A program made the position numbers and the translations under genes. 64,000 nt of DNA from Chondrus crispus (lineage: Eukaryota > Rhodophyta > Florideophyceae > Gigartinales > Gigartinaceae): positions 95,244 to 159,243 of the forward strand of contig NW_005178819.1 in the NCBI RefSeq assembly GCF_000350225.1. Direction: 5' to 3'. Each line of letters starts with the position of its first letter. The first letter of the stretch is position 1. Shown here one piece after another: positions 10,047 to 20,408 of the stretch. Below the pieces are notes generated by a model. That model searched no databases. It saw only the letters and a list, made by a program, of their open reading frames with translations, and was not told where the DNA came from.

Positions 10047-10742
10047 CTACGTCAAATTCGGCACGGCGGCTGAGTTGGAGTACACCATGCCGCCCATCTC
10101 CGGCATGACATCGACGCCGTGCATCCTTCCTCCAAAGCTGTCGTCCTCGTCGAACATGTCGTCCTCGACGCTGCGCGCGAAGCTGGCAACGCTGGCGACG
10201 TCCTCCGAGTAGGCGGTGTACTCGCTCCTTCTGAGAAAGTCGCTCGCCGACAGGCTGGATGCTGCGCGTCGCGAGCGGCCAGACGCGAACGACGCCGGGC
10301 CGCGCCCTGGCAGGTCATCCCTGTCCGTGCGGCGGAGCAGCGCGGCCTCTGCGGCGCGCGCGACGCTCTCGTACGGGCTGTGCACGTCGCCCGGAACTAG
10401 CGGGTCCTCGTCGTCCAGACGGGCGCCCTCGAGGCTGGCGGGGTAGTCCTCGTCCGAGTCTGCGTGTTCCGCGTCCGGCGACGCAGTAGTGGGCGGCGGC
10501 GGCACGGGTCCGTCCAGCGGCGGCTCGTGCGGGGGGTATGAAGGCGGCGGCGGGGCTGGGGCGGACGCGAGCACGGCAAACTCACGCGGCGGGGCGGCTA
10601 GAAGGCCGTTCGCGCGGGGAGGGAGGTGGGCTGCGGCGGCAGGGAGGTGATGGATGCCGTTGGGCACGGACACGCTCGGACCGATGTCGCGAAAGAGCAT
10701 GGAGGATGGGTCGCCCTCCGCCGCGTCGTCGTCGAGGTCCAT
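10047..10742 (-). CDS. Unrecognised acidic, Pro/Ala-rich protein
   Basis: From the first ATG (10742) this ORF gives 231 residues. It starts with an acidic patch (MDLDDDAAEGD), continues with a Pro/Ala-rich low-complexity stretch including PPPPPSYPPHEPP and PPPPTTASP, then an acidic segment. A Ser/Arg-rich part follows (SGRSRRAASSLSASDFLRR) before an acidic C-terminal end (DDMFDEDDSFGG). No domain is recognisable and it looks largely disordered. GC content is high, like the neighbouring UvrC-like gene, and both lie on the minus strand about 250 bp apart. It may be a C-terminal exon of a larger gene, since no strong promoter context is visible. Confidence 0.4.
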   Translation of the reverse strand: MDLDDDAAEGDPSSMLFRDIGPSVSVPNGIHHLPAAAAHLPPRANGLLAAPPREFAVLASAPAPPPPSYPPHEPPLDGPVPPPPTTASPDAEHADSDEDYPASLEGARLDDEDPLVPGDVHSPYESVARAAEAALLRRTDRDDLPGRGPASFASGRSRRAASSLSASDFLRRSEYTAYSEDVASVASFARSVEDDMFDEDDSFGGRMHGVDVMPEMGGMVYSNSAAVPNLT

Positions 10743-11213
10743 GCTCAGAGCTTCGAGGATACACAGTCCCAGCAGTTGTGTTGCTAGCAAGTATGCGAGA
10801 TGAGGAACGAGAATATCCAGGCTTCTCCACCACCTTTGTCGGAGACACTGCCGGACCTGCTTCCTGACGTGGAATCAAAGCTGCTTTCCTTCCCCCATGG
10901 AGAGAAGCGGTGTCATTTGTTGCAGTAGTTGGAGCATTTTGACTGCGTGCAATATGAGGGCTCTTGACTATTCCTTTCTCATTTTCAGGCGATCGGGACC
11001 TGCTTTCCGGATTGAAAATAGTTCGCAACTATCTCCTAAACTTAGTCGTGACTTCCTTGCTGATTCCAGGCCCAGGCCCAGACCCAGCCGCAAACAAAAT
11101 CGCATCAGAATTGAAAGCTCTTCGCACAAAAAAGTCGCACCACCACCCCTCACTTCCAACCAAGAAGTGAGGCAACTGAAAAAAAAGAAAACACAATCAA
11201 AAGGAGATGTTGG

Positions 11214-12515
11214 CTAGACGAATTGCAAAAAAAATTCTGGAACTGGAAGCTCCCCCGCCGCAGGTCTGACGAATCGCCCATCGCGAATGATGGAAACCAA
11301 AAGATTCCTCTTCTGCATAGCATCCATATTATTGCTAGCCTCGACTCGCCCAGCCAGATCGACATATGCATGCTTCCCCTCGCTGTACCATTTCCGTGTT
11401 TCAGTCATCATGCTGTGCTCTTCAAGAACCCTTTCCGTATTGATAGATGCCCTACTGGCGATCTTTTGCCCATGATCTACGCAAAAATTGTGCAGTTTCA
11501 TCGCCAAAATAATCACCTTCGCGGAATCTGAAACAGAGAATTCAAGCATTTTCAAAATCTTGAATTTCTTCACTAAAACGCCGATCGCCTGCTCAACGTG
11601 CATGCGTAGTGAAGAATGATAAAAATTGAACGCATCCTCGACATATGTGGCACGCGAGCCAGGAATCGGGACAATTAAGTAGTTAGAACAAACATACGCT
11701 TCGTCGCCCGCGATCCAAAATGGCACTATCAGATTCCCCTCGTCAAAATATCTCCCCAAACCGGACACGGCGTGAGGAAGAGAGTCATGCGTAGAACTCC
11801 TGCATATAGCTGACCAATCTAAAAAGCGATAGTTCGAGTCCACAACTGCGTGGACTGGGAGTGCATAGAATCCTTTTCTGCAATAGTAAGTGGCGGGGTG
11901 CTCATGCGCCGCTGGCTTCTTGATCTTGATTGCAATTCCGTCTAAGGCACCCACACACCCAGGTAAAGGGTTTGGAGGGGTCTGAGAAGTTTGGAACTCG
12001 TCTGAGGACTTTCTCAAACCCTCGAAATCTTCCAGCAGCCCGGGTAAACTTAGAGCACTATTCAGTACATCGCGTGTCTCTTTAAACACTTGATATACTG
12101 TACTCCTCCCCACTTCAAAATGTGCCATGCACCCGTATTCGGACTCACCGCCCATAACGCGAAGTAAAATTCCTAGGCGAGCCTCAGGTCACACAAGCTC
12201 GCGTCCAGCGCGCTTCGCCATCTCCTCGTTCTTCGTTAGATGATGATAAACTAAATGTAAGAGCTTCTCAAATGTTTCCCTCTGCATCCGATAGGCTAAG
12301 GCGAACTCATTATCGCTGAACATGCGATTTGCCTTCGAAAATTTCCAAAAACGATGCATATCCTTTGGTTTGAGCGATAACCGGGGCCTCGGGAATTCTG
12401 AAATTGCGCAGTGGAGACCTAAACAATAGATAAGAAGTGATTTCCCCAGCATTGCCTTAAGGGCAGGACTGCGACGGCGGCGGTGAGAGAAATCATTGTA
12501 GCGTTGTTGTGGCAT
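11214..12515 (-). pseudogene. PIF/Harbinger transposase with one in-frame stop
   Basis: The frame starts at ATG 12515 and runs to 11214 with a single TGA at 12189-12191. Both sides of that stop are in the same frame. Upstream of it is a helical N-terminal region (MQRETFEKLLHLVYHHL). Downstream is a DDE domain with the three expected acidic sites: Asp in GALDGIAIK, Asp in WIAGDEAYV and Glu in RMHVEQAIGVLVKKF, followed by KLHNFC. This is the arrangement of the DDE_Tnp_4 (PIF/Harbinger) family, and about 430 residues is normal length. TGA could derive from CGA by one transition, so inactivation looks recent. An intron removing the stop was considered, but the coding frame is continuous. Confidence 0.85.
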
Positions 12516-12564
12516 TATGATGTGGGAGTGATGGAGTGGCGAAAGTGTTGTAGCAAAACAGTCA

Positions 12565-13676
12565 GGGCCAGTCCTAACAGGCGCTTTTCTTTTTTTTTTT
12601 TTTTTCTTCAACCAGTTGCGGTCACGCTATTGGCCGGGTCATTTCATTAAATTAATCGCACGCCACAACGAATGCTACACAGAACCACTGTAATGCTTGG
12701 TAATTCTGCAAACTGGTCGAAATCCATTGGCTAAAGGAAGTACCAGTCCACACTCAGTCCGTATGCACACTACTAAAATTCCATGGACTCGATGCGGTGC
12801 AGTGGCACTTGCAGTACAATGAAAGAGTGGAATTAAATCCAAATACGAGCACATGCAGATCAAAACATTGGTTCTCTCAACATTACACTCTGTTTAGGAA
12901 ACGGAGCACCACCGGACGGCAGAAGGGTACCCAGAGTTCAGCTTTTTGAAATCAAATGCCTCCTTGGCATCGATCATGAAATGGAGAGAAGCCGGGGAGG
13001 CTGCTCTCTAGTTCATGATCGATGATGAAGTGGCTTCGCCGAAATCCCTTTCCTGTGAACCACCCCGCCCTCGCTCCCTCCCCCCCGCCACCAACCCCCC
13101 TTCCCCCCCAAATAAGACCACGTCCCCTCCTCCCCGCCACCCCTCCTTCCCCCCCAAAATCCCCACGTCCCCTCCTCCCCGCCACCCCTACCTCGCGCCC
13201 GACCACCACGCCCCATCACCATCTTCCTCACCTCCTCAGTACCGTGACCAACACACATCCTCCGACATGCTATTGTCCCCGCCACCGCGTCATCCTCCTA
13301 ACATCGACACCGACACAGTCTCTCCCCGCACCCTCCATCCCTTCCATATCTTTCGTTTCATATCTCAATCCAGCCCAGTTTTGGTCATGCACATCGAGGG
13401 ACCTCATTATAGCAACACGTCGTCCAGCTTTGCTTTTGTCGAGCTACAGGGAGTCAGACTGGGCCATGTGCATGCGCGAGGAGGCGTTGCTGTACCTTCC
13501 ATGCTGCATGGATCTGCAGACCGTCCAGACTCTGTTCCATTTCCGAGGAGTGGAACTTTGGGATGGCATTACAGTAAAAACTACAGCAATGTGCTTCCGA
13601 TTTTAGTGAAGAACTCAATAAAAACGGGGCGAGGGAAAGGAAAAAAGAGAAAAATGTCCTTTGTTAGGACTGGCCC
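12565..13676. mobile_element. Non-autonomous Harbinger-like element, 1.1 kb
   Basis: GGGCCAGTCCTAACA at 12565 matches the reverse complement of the sequence ending at 13676, and both ends are flanked by TCA. The interior has no coding frame that I believe. It holds an A/T run, a 13-bp inverted repeat (CATCGATCATGAA) near 12967-13023 and a C-rich stretch at 13060-13200. It sits just upstream of the transposase gene, oriented away from it, so it is probably a separate insertion. Confidence 0.8.
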
Positions 13677-14488
13677 TCAGTACGGAGAAGCGTGAGAGGG
13701 GAGGTTATTGAGTGCAGTGCAGTATGCACATGACTGCTATTGAAAGCGCTTTTCTTGCGCAGGACAATGACTGCATAATTACGACGGCGGCGGTAGGGTG
13801 AGGCTTGAGAGTAGAGGATCAGCGAGACGACCTTGTAACGCCGCGGTGTATACTATAACCCTAGATTTAACCGTAGATTTATGGCTGACAAAATATTGTC
13901 AGAGCTGCAGAGGGAGGGTGTAAGGAGTTTGTACAGCTGCCCACGTGTCCAAAATGTGTTTTTAATTTCTTCAACAAAAAACGGGCAAACACGGGCAAAC
14001 GCGGGCAAACAAGCGTCTGTTAAGACACACCCTGAGAGGGGCCGTGCACATCATCATACATCACATGACATGTGCCAGGAGCGATTTGGCGGTGCGTACA
14101 GTATACACGTACACACGTGTGCGAAACACCTACTTTGCAGCACCATACACACACCACACCTCACCCACTTCTGTACAGTATTCGTCTTGTGCGCCGAGAT
14201 TCCCGAATGGTACAGTACCAGGGAAGGCTAATTTTTTAACCCTTTCTACCTCACAGCCCTCCTACTGCAGAACAAGCTCTCCCCTCCTTGCCGGCAATAC
14301 CCTTTCCTTCCCGCGCTTTTCCCCGCGGCCATCCCAAACCCCTCATCGCTCTCTCCGTTTTCACCACCACATCACCAACAGCTGGCCGAAGCTCCTCCTC
14401 GTGGCCTGCGAGGAACTGTGGTACATTCTTAATTAACCTTGTTGGTCGTACTGGATCGACCTCTGACTCCTCACAACCTACATGCGAC

Positions 14489-15235
14489 ATGGTAAACCGC
14501 AAGCGCCATCTCTCCGAGGACCCACACCTCGCTCCAGAAATCGTCACCACTGAACCAGTGCTGGTCCCTCCGGCTTGCTACAACACCAAGTTGCAGCTCG
14601 ACCTGTTCCAAGCCGTGGACTATCTGGGCACTCGTTTCCGTGTCGGCGACCACGTAGCCATGTATTCCGACGAAGGCAAAGAGTGGGTCTGCGTCATCGA
14701 GCAGCTGTTCGAGGAGCCGAAAAGCGGCAAGCCAAAATTCAAAGGCCGATGGTTTTGGTCCGTACAGGATATCATCTTGCACAAGGACGACATGGCGGAA
14801 GTCATGAGGCCCTCCAAGTGCGAGAGCCATGAGATTCTGTGCTGCGACAATCGCGACACCAATCTTGTGGAGAGTATCACCCGCAAGTGCCAGGTCTTGA
14901 GCAATGAAAACTTTCAGCTCGTGAAAAAAGTCGTCACCAAGCTGGGGAGCCGATGGTCGAAGGTCTACTTCTGTGAGCGACAGTATTATCACCGCGCTCA
15001 TCGTTTTAGTGAGCTCAATGCCATGCTCTTTCCAGGCGATCCCATTCCGAGGGAGCTTCGAGCTGCTGCTGGGTTGCCGGAGGTTGCCCCCACGATGCTT
15101 GAATATCAGGAAAATGTCGCATATGAAAACGGGTACAGCGAGCCTGAGCTACACCCACACGCAAAGCGAAAAGGCATCACCGTTGAATCCGAGAAAGATG
15201 AGACTGTGAACGCCGACCCATTTCTGATCTGGTGA
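14489..15235 (+). CDS. BAH-domain protein
   Basis: BAH (bromo-adjacent homology) domains bind nucleosomes or modified histone tails in chromatin regulators. The first ATG before the conserved region is at 14489, giving 248 residues. The BAH core spans roughly residues 40-120: FRVGDHVAMYSDEGKEWVC, then VIEQLFEE, a GRWFWSVQDI segment and HEILCCDNRD. The remainder is helical with a YFCERQYYHR patch and a charged tail; no PHD finger, AAA+ or SET domain is seen. It is a short single-domain type, so neither ORC1 nor a DNA methyltransferase. The gene is intronless and convergent with TRM11, with 205 bp between stop codons. Nuclear location is expected. The precise partner is unknown. Confidence 0.8.
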   Translation: MVNRKRHLSEDPHLAPEIVTTEPVLVPPACYNTKLQLDLFQAVDYLGTRFRVGDHVAMYSDEGKEWVCVIEQLFEEPKSGKPKFKGRWFWSVQDIILHKDDMAEVMRPSKCESHEILCCDNRDTNLVESITRKCQVLSNENFQLVKKVVTKLGSRWSKVYFCERQYYHRAHRFSELNAMLFPGDPIPRELRAAAGLPEVAPTMLEYQENVAYENGYSEPELHPHAKRKGITVESEKDETVNADPFLIW

Positions 15236-15440
15236 CGAATCCAGCGCCTATCTGCTTTTGTTTTTTGTAGAAGAGCATATTCAGTTGAAGACACGGGAAA
15301 TCAGGCGGGGTCTCCGTTTGTGGACATACTGCACATACACGAGAGAACAATAACACGAAGACTGCATTACATTTGTACAGCGCATCGCGGCGAGATTAGC
15401 ATGCCCTCTACGCACTTTATCCTGCCAAAATATTTACTCG

Positions 15441-16904
15441 TCACATGGGTACCGGTTCCCTGGTTTGTAGTCGCGCCTCTGCGCGCTCTGGTTGCCTCAG
15501 CAATTTCTTGGCAAGGTCAAAATGTGCGGGTACTCGATCCTGCCGCATCCCTTGCGCAACGTTCCTGTTTGCGATCCTGGCTTCGGTTTTAGCGCGCTCG
15601 TTCTCTTCCCGCTCTTTGTCAGATACTTTCACCATGGTAACCATTCGACGGCTCATCCGGGTCGTCAACGGTTGCTCGCAATTGAAAAGCACCCGCAATC
15701 CCGAATGAGTTGGTACATCCTCAGGCATGTAATCCTGCGTTGTGGGCAACCAATACACGAGCTTCCCTCCGTGCACCAGTGTTGATGTTGCGAACTCAAG
15801 GATGCCGTGCAAGAAGTCCACGAAGCGCACTCGTTCTGTACCCTGGAAATGGTTCTTTTCAAGCCCCGGACTGATGGAGTCTTCCCGAAACACGCGCATG
15901 CCTTCCTTGATTCCGTATGGCGGGTCGCAGACGATGGAATCAAACCAACCCGTCTTGCTCCTGTGTACCGCGGAGTTCAGAACGTCCATTCGCATCAAGC
16001 CTAGCGGACCACCCAGGCCGTATTGTTGCAAGTTCGCGTTGATATTTCTGTCTTTCCCCTTTCCGCGCAACGCGAGAATGTTGATATCACCTCCTACTAC
16101 ATGCGCGCCTAGTGCCTTGCATGCCACCATGATCCCTCCTGTCCCGCAGAAGGGGTCGAGCACCAAGGAGCCTTTCTCGACACCTGCCATATTCGCCATG
16201 ACGAACGCCAGCTCGGCGTCCATGCTTGTCGGGCCAATATATCGTCGACGCTTGAGCGAATACTTCGAACCAATAAATCCACACCCATCCGCAACTTTGC
16301 GGCCAAGAAGCACTTGCCTCGGACTCTCGTTTTCCTCCTTGTACCCGTGGCCCTTGACGGGGAACGCGTCCTCAATGATGCATAATTCAACGTCCGAGTT
16401 GTGCAGCTTGACGCGCCCCGGAAACGTTAGTAGCAGATCTGAGAATCGGTGGATTCGTTCAAGCTGTTTGTCGAGATCGATAGAGCGCCCAAACGCATCA
16501 ACAACACAACGGAAACTAAGCTTGGTTTGCGGGTCACGCACGGTATCTAGCGCACCTGCGAACACGGTTGTATCAATAGTCGCCTTGCACGAATCATAGT
16601 CAATACCATGTCCCACAGGGACGTATATGGCGCGCAAAAGCACGGTACGGGATGCCACGGCTGCGGCCTCCTTTTCGTCTGCCAGTTCAGCATAGTAAAA
16701 GATCTCGCCGTACAAGACTACACCAGCCGCACCTCGCCGAGAGCCTTCCGAAGTGGAAATTCCGGTCAATACCTCGTGCGCTGGTACAAGATGAATTTCG
16801 GGTGCGGAAAGCTTCTCCAAACCTCTCACCAGCGCCACAACGCCCAGGAATTCGGAAAGGCGGAGGTCGTTGTGTCGTCCCCGGAACTGGAGTAAGAAAC
16901 GCAT
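15441..16904 (-). CDS. TRM11: tRNA (guanine-N2)-methyltransferase catalytic subunit TRM11
   Basis: TRM11, with its activator TRM112, methylates N2 of guanosine 10 in cytosolic tRNAs. The product has 487 residues from ATG 16904. Its start, MRFLLQFRGRHNDLRLSE, matches the usual TRM11 N-terminus; residues upstream in the same frame begin at TTG and are not conserved. The N-terminal half is the THUMP-related RNA-binding part (RCVVDAFGRS). The C-terminal half is a Rossmann-fold SAM methyltransferase with the SAM loop LVLDPFCGTGGI, GGDIN at the acidic ribose-binding position and the catalytic CDPPYGIKEG motif. YIGPTSMDAELAF precedes the SAM loop as in the family. The gene is intronless, convergent with the BAH gene and divergent from cactin. 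Confidence 0.95.
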   Translation of the reverse strand: MRFLLQFRGRHNDLRLSEFLGVVALVRGLEKLSAPEIHLVPAHEVLTGISTSEGSRRGAAGVVLYGEIFYYAELADEKEAAAVASRTVLLRAIYVPVGHGIDYDSCKATIDTTVFAGALDTVRDPQTKLSFRCVVDAFGRSIDLDKQLERIHRFSDLLLTFPGRVKLHNSDVELCIIEDAFPVKGHGYKEENESPRQVLLGRKVADGCGFIGSKYSLKRRRYIGPTSMDAELAFVMANMAGVEKGSLVLDPFCGTGGIMVACKALGAHVVGGDINILALRGKGKDRNINANLQQYGLGGPLGLMRMDVLNSAVHRSKTGWFDSIVCDPPYGIKEGMRVFREDSISPGLEKNHFQGTERVRFVDFLHGILEFATSTLVHGGKLVYWLPTTQDYMPEDVPTHSGLRVLFNCEQPLTTRMSRRMVTMVKVSDKEREENERAKTEARIANRNVAQGMRQDRVPAHFDLAKKLLRQPERAEARLQTREPVPM

Positions 16905-17242
16905 TTTGGATCGGCGTCTTGCAATGCTTGGTAGAGGTCTCAAAACTAGTTCTTCCTAATGCTCTTAAGGATAGTTGCGGAAGACCTGGGAACCGCTTGT
17001 CTATGGCAGCGTCGATGTCGCGTGTTGTGAGGGGACTGTAGTTTCGACGTCGAACAAATGCGTGAAGGCGGCGCCGTCGGATTGGTTGTGCTCAAAGATG
17101 CCAGCAGGGTGTTTCTTGTCGGGTATATTTTAAGGCCTTGGGGTCCGCTTTCTATTTATCATGTGCAGCTGTGCTCCGGCCAAAATCAACCGCCGGTGCC
17201 AACATCCTCTCTCTAGACCGAATCCTTTGGTTCAGAGGAATC
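16905..17242. promoter_or_regulatory. Shared upstream region of TRM11 and cactin
   Basis: The start codons of these divergent genes are 338 bp apart, so both promoters must lie here or overlap the neighbouring gene. A TATA-like TATATTTTAAGG occurs at about 17123, in front of cactin. No other element is clear. Confidence 0.4.
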
Positions 17243-18841
17243 ATGGAACGGAGTAGGGATGAGGAGCGACGCCATCGTGATGGCGAAACGCATGAGGAGC
17301 GGAAACAACGTCGGGAGGAAAAGCGAAAACGCCGCGACGAGCGACATGCGCGATGTCGCCAGCGAGAGGAACCGGATGACCATCAGCGCTCAGCAAAACG
17401 AGCCCGGCCAGAAAGCGAGGACATAACGGAGAACGGTATCGCAGCGGCTACAGGACTTTTCGTTTGGAAAAAGAAAATTGACCAGCAGCGCCGCCGGGGT
17501 GAGGAAACTGGCAAGGACGAGGAAATCCGGCGGCAGAAGGAACTCGCCCAAGAGCTGGAAGCTGCCAAGCGGCGTAGAGCGGAAAGGGATGCTGAGAAGA
17601 GGGCGTGGGAGGAAGAGCAAGCCAAACTCGCTCGAGAGAAGGAGCAGGCGGAGAACGCGGACTGGCATCAGGCGGAAGCATCGTTTCATGGGGCGCAGCA
17701 TTTCCTCAGGCAAGCTATTCGCATTCGGCAAGAACGGCCTTGCGGAACGGACAGACTTGCCCTTAATTTGAGACTTGACATGCTCGATGTGAAACCAGAG
17801 GAAAAGAATCCTGTAGAGTGCCTAGCAGAGTTGACGCTGGGAGGGGTGGAGGACTTGGAGCGACTAGCAGAAGAGGTTGAGCTCGAACTTGAATACATCC
17901 AGGACTTTCCGAAGGACAAGGACAACAATTCTTTCAACCAGCGTGTGCGTCTAGATTGGTGGGAGTGTGTGAAGATATGCGTGACGAGTGCTTTTGAAAG
18001 TGCGAAAGCCGCCCAAGTTTATGGCGGTGCGAATGGTGTGCATAGTGCCGTCAGAGAAGACCTGGATGCTCTTTTGAAGGGAAAGAGCCTCGAAAAGCTT
18101 CAGAGTATGCAAGTCGAGATATCTAAGAAGCTGAGCATGCGCCAGACACGCGAGAACAACGAGTTTGCAGAAATCGGCTTTTGGACAGCGGCTTTGGCTC
18201 GCATTCGTCGACTCATGGCCGAAGACAAGCTTCGTAATATGAACTCGACCCTGCTTGAAGAACGAGAGAAGAGGGCGGCCACATTTGTGAAGAAGGAGAA
18301 ACCGACACAGGCCACTCCGGCTCTTGATCACCCCGAGGGAAGTGCTGCTGATTTCGAGATGTTGCGGAAAGAGAGCGCAGTCGGCCTCCGCGAAGGAGAG
18401 GAGAAGTTTGCGGAAGAGGTGGATGCGGTGACCAAAAAACGGGAACAGCCGGCAGCTGGATACGCGTGGAACGACAAATATCGCCCGAGGAAGCCGCGGT
18501 ACTACAATCGCGTGCACACGGGATACGACTGGACGAAGTATAACCGGACACACTACGATCATGACAACCCTCCTCCAAAGACTGTACAAGGATACAGGTT
18601 TAATGTTTTCTACCCTGACCTCATTGACCCATCTGTTACGCCTACTTTCTCTATCTCGCGAACTGATAACCCTGAAGTGTCTATAATTACATTCAAGGCC
18701 GGTCCGCCGTACGAAGACTTAGCTTTCAAAATTGTGAATAGGCCATGGGAGCACTCCCATAGAAGAGGGTACCGATGCTCGTTTGACAAAGGCGTTCTCC
18801 AGCTCTGGTTCAATTTCCAACGTTACAGGTACAGGCGATAA
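17243..18841 (+). CDS. CACTIN: Cactin, spliceosome-associated protein
   Basis: Cactin is a conserved nuclear protein of late spliceosomes. From ATG 17243 the product has 532 residues; upstream in-frame codons start only at TTG. The N-terminus is a highly charged Arg/Glu/Lys region of about 150 residues with coiled-coil character (EERKQRREEKRKRR). The middle cactin domain follows (WWECVKICVTSAFE). The C-terminal domain is nearly invariant in the family: YAWNDKYRPRKPRYYNRVHT, GYDWTKYNRTHYD, VQGYRFNVFYPDLID, and an ending GVLQLWFNFQRYRYRR. It is shorter than the animal proteins because the N-terminal tail is reduced. It is intronless and convergent with HROB, with only 55 bp between stop codons. 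Confidence 0.95.
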   Translation: MERSRDEERRHRDGETHEERKQRREEKRKRRDERHARCRQREEPDDHQRSAKRARPESEDITENGIAAATGLFVWKKKIDQQRRRGEETGKDEEIRRQKELAQELEAAKRRRAERDAEKRAWEEEQAKLAREKEQAENADWHQAEASFHGAQHFLRQAIRIRQERPCGTDRLALNLRLDMLDVKPEEKNPVECLAELTLGGVEDLERLAEEVELELEYIQDFPKDKDNNSFNQRVRLDWWECVKICVTSAFESAKAAQVYGGANGVHSAVREDLDALLKGKSLEKLQSMQVEISKKLSMRQTRENNEFAEIGFWTAALARIRRLMAEDKLRNMNSTLLEEREKRAATFVKKEKPTQATPALDHPEGSAADFEMLRKESAVGLREGEEKFAEEVDAVTKKREQPAAGYAWNDKYRPRKPRYYNRVHTGYDWTKYNRTHYDHDNPPPKTVQGYRFNVFYPDLIDPSVTPTFSISRTDNPEVSIITFKAGPPYEDLAFKIVNRPWEHSHRRGYRCSFDKGVLQLWFNFQRYRYRR

Positions 18842-18896
18842 CTATACAGGCTGCTGAAGTCCGTCCATAGTAAAGCTCCCGGTCCATTTCGTGCTG

Positions 18897-20408
18897 TCAT
18901 CCAAAATCGGAGCTGTCGAGCCCCTCCAGTAGGTTGTCAATCATTGCTTCATCCACCGCGGAGCGGGAGGGATTTTCAGTTTGGGCAGCATTTAGTTCGG
19001 TATTCACTTTTCTACCTCCAGCACTTGGAACATCCGAAGCTAGATTGTTAATTCCTTGTTCACCAATCGACTCGTTTGGACGGACGTTTAAAGGACGATT
19101 TCGGGCCTGTTTTGGATCGTTCGCAACGAGTGTTGCTGTTGCTGCGGAAGAGATAGAGGGAACAGCTTTCGTGATTTGGTCACCTGATTTTGGTTGCGGC
19201 GTGATCATTGGGGCTTCCTGGCTTGTTAGAGCGGCTTGCTTCGTAGGCAGAGGTTGAGAGCGTCCGCTAGCGGCAATGACGGCGTCGACGTCAAAGTCCC
19301 CGAGCAGGTCGTCTAGTTGATCGTCCGTTATCGTTTCAGCAGGTACCGCCAGTGGGGCAATAAGAGGACTGACTCGAGAAGGCGCTAGCAATCGATGCGA
19401 GGTGGGTCGCTTAAACGGCGGTTGCATGCCAGGTCGCCGAATGCCTGGATGGGAAGGGATGCGGTGCGGCGTGTAGGGCCGCTTGTTAGGCTGAGCTCCA
19501 TCATTTGGACGCATGCGATTGCCCGGTATCGGCCGCGGCGACTGTTGAAAGGAAGCTGTCCCATTCTGCTATGCACAAGAATAGATACAAAGCGGCTAGT
19601 GATTCCCCGTTAGTCGGCTGCATGAAGACGAAACGCTAGCGCAGATTGAAGATTCCGTACGTACGTCACGATATGGGGGATGAGACGTCGCAGAGTTGGG
19701 TCTTCGCATGATTCTGTTGTTTGCATGGTGCTCCTGTCTCGCCTGTAATGGAATGCGCTGTTCTTGAGAATGCCTTGCGCGTCGCGACGGGGGCCTCTTC
19801 ACAACGGGCGGGGCCAGTGCCTTTGGGGTGTAGCTTTCCTTCGGGTCTTGAACAACACTACCAAGCTTGCCGCACGGCAACTTTTTTCCAACCGGGAATA
19901 CTTGCAAGACATGACAAAGCTGAATACTCACATGCAAAGCCTCGCCAGCGTCCGTCCGGAAGCCCTTCGGTCTCTTCTCCACATACGCGACGGCGGCGAC
20001 GCCATTGAGAAGCAAGGCGGCGCCATGTTCAATCCCTGTCTTCCATTTATGAAACACGTCTGCATGAATGGTGGCGCGAATGACGCCAGTGGGGTCTCTG
20101 AGCTTCACCGAAGCATCATGCCCCACCCAAGCCATTTCGTCAACGAGGACGGGGAGGTGCGGGACGCGCTCGAAGCGATCGCTGAGCGCGTGCGAGCGCA
20201 GCAGGGCGACGCTGGAATGGAGATGGGATGTGCCGAACGGCGGGGCGCGTAGATGGGTGAGCAGCGCATGCCAGGACGGCTGGCGGAAAATTCGGAAGGC
20301 GTCAGAGTCGTTTAGCTCGCCACGTTCGGCTTGCGATAAGGTCGGGAAGGAGAGGCCACCAGCGGGGCCCGGGATTTGGTAGGGGAGGTTGTCGAAGGGG
20401 GTGTCCAT
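18897..20408 (-). CDS. HROB: HROB-like homologous recombination OB-fold protein, two exons
   Basis: HROB (C17orf53/MCM8IP) recruits and stimulates the MCM8-MCM9 helicase in homologous recombination. Exon 1 (20408-19665) begins MDTPFDNLPYQIPG. It contains the diagnostic OB-fold block: FERVPHLPVLVDEM, WVGHDASVKLRDPTG and IRATIHADV. Exon 2 (19568-18897) encodes a disordered tail with acidic patches (LDDLLGDFDVDAVIAASG) and ends near an acidic IDNLLEGLDSSDFG. The 96-bp intron has GTACGT as donor, CTAAC as a branch-like site and TAG as acceptor, and joins the exons in phase 0. Total length is 471 residues. In animal HROB the OB-fold is near the C-terminus; here it lies in the first half. Confidence 0.85.

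Larger units (their letters stand above)
4114..14032. mobile_element. Candidate large PIF/Harbinger-type element (TIR bracket)
   Basis: The sequence GGGTGTGTCTTAACA at 4114-4128 recurs as its exact reverse complement at 14018-14032. Weaker similarity continues inward as TTGCC/CCCG-rich subterminal repeats. Both ends are flanked outside by TGA, as expected for a 3-bp target duplication of T-N-A type. Inside lie a SAP/SANT-like protein gene (plus strand) and a PIF/Harbinger transposase (minus strand), the two-gene convergent layout usual for Harbinger elements. The bracket also contains a truncated UvrC-like gene and nested insertions. Two unrelated insertions of the same family would give the same ends, so a single 9.9-kb element is only a hypothesis. 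Confidence 0.4.

Noticed and set aside
13015-13695. 226-codon Pro-rich frame
   Set aside because: It is created by a C-rich tract inside the 1.1-kb non-autonomous element and crosses the element's terminal repeat.
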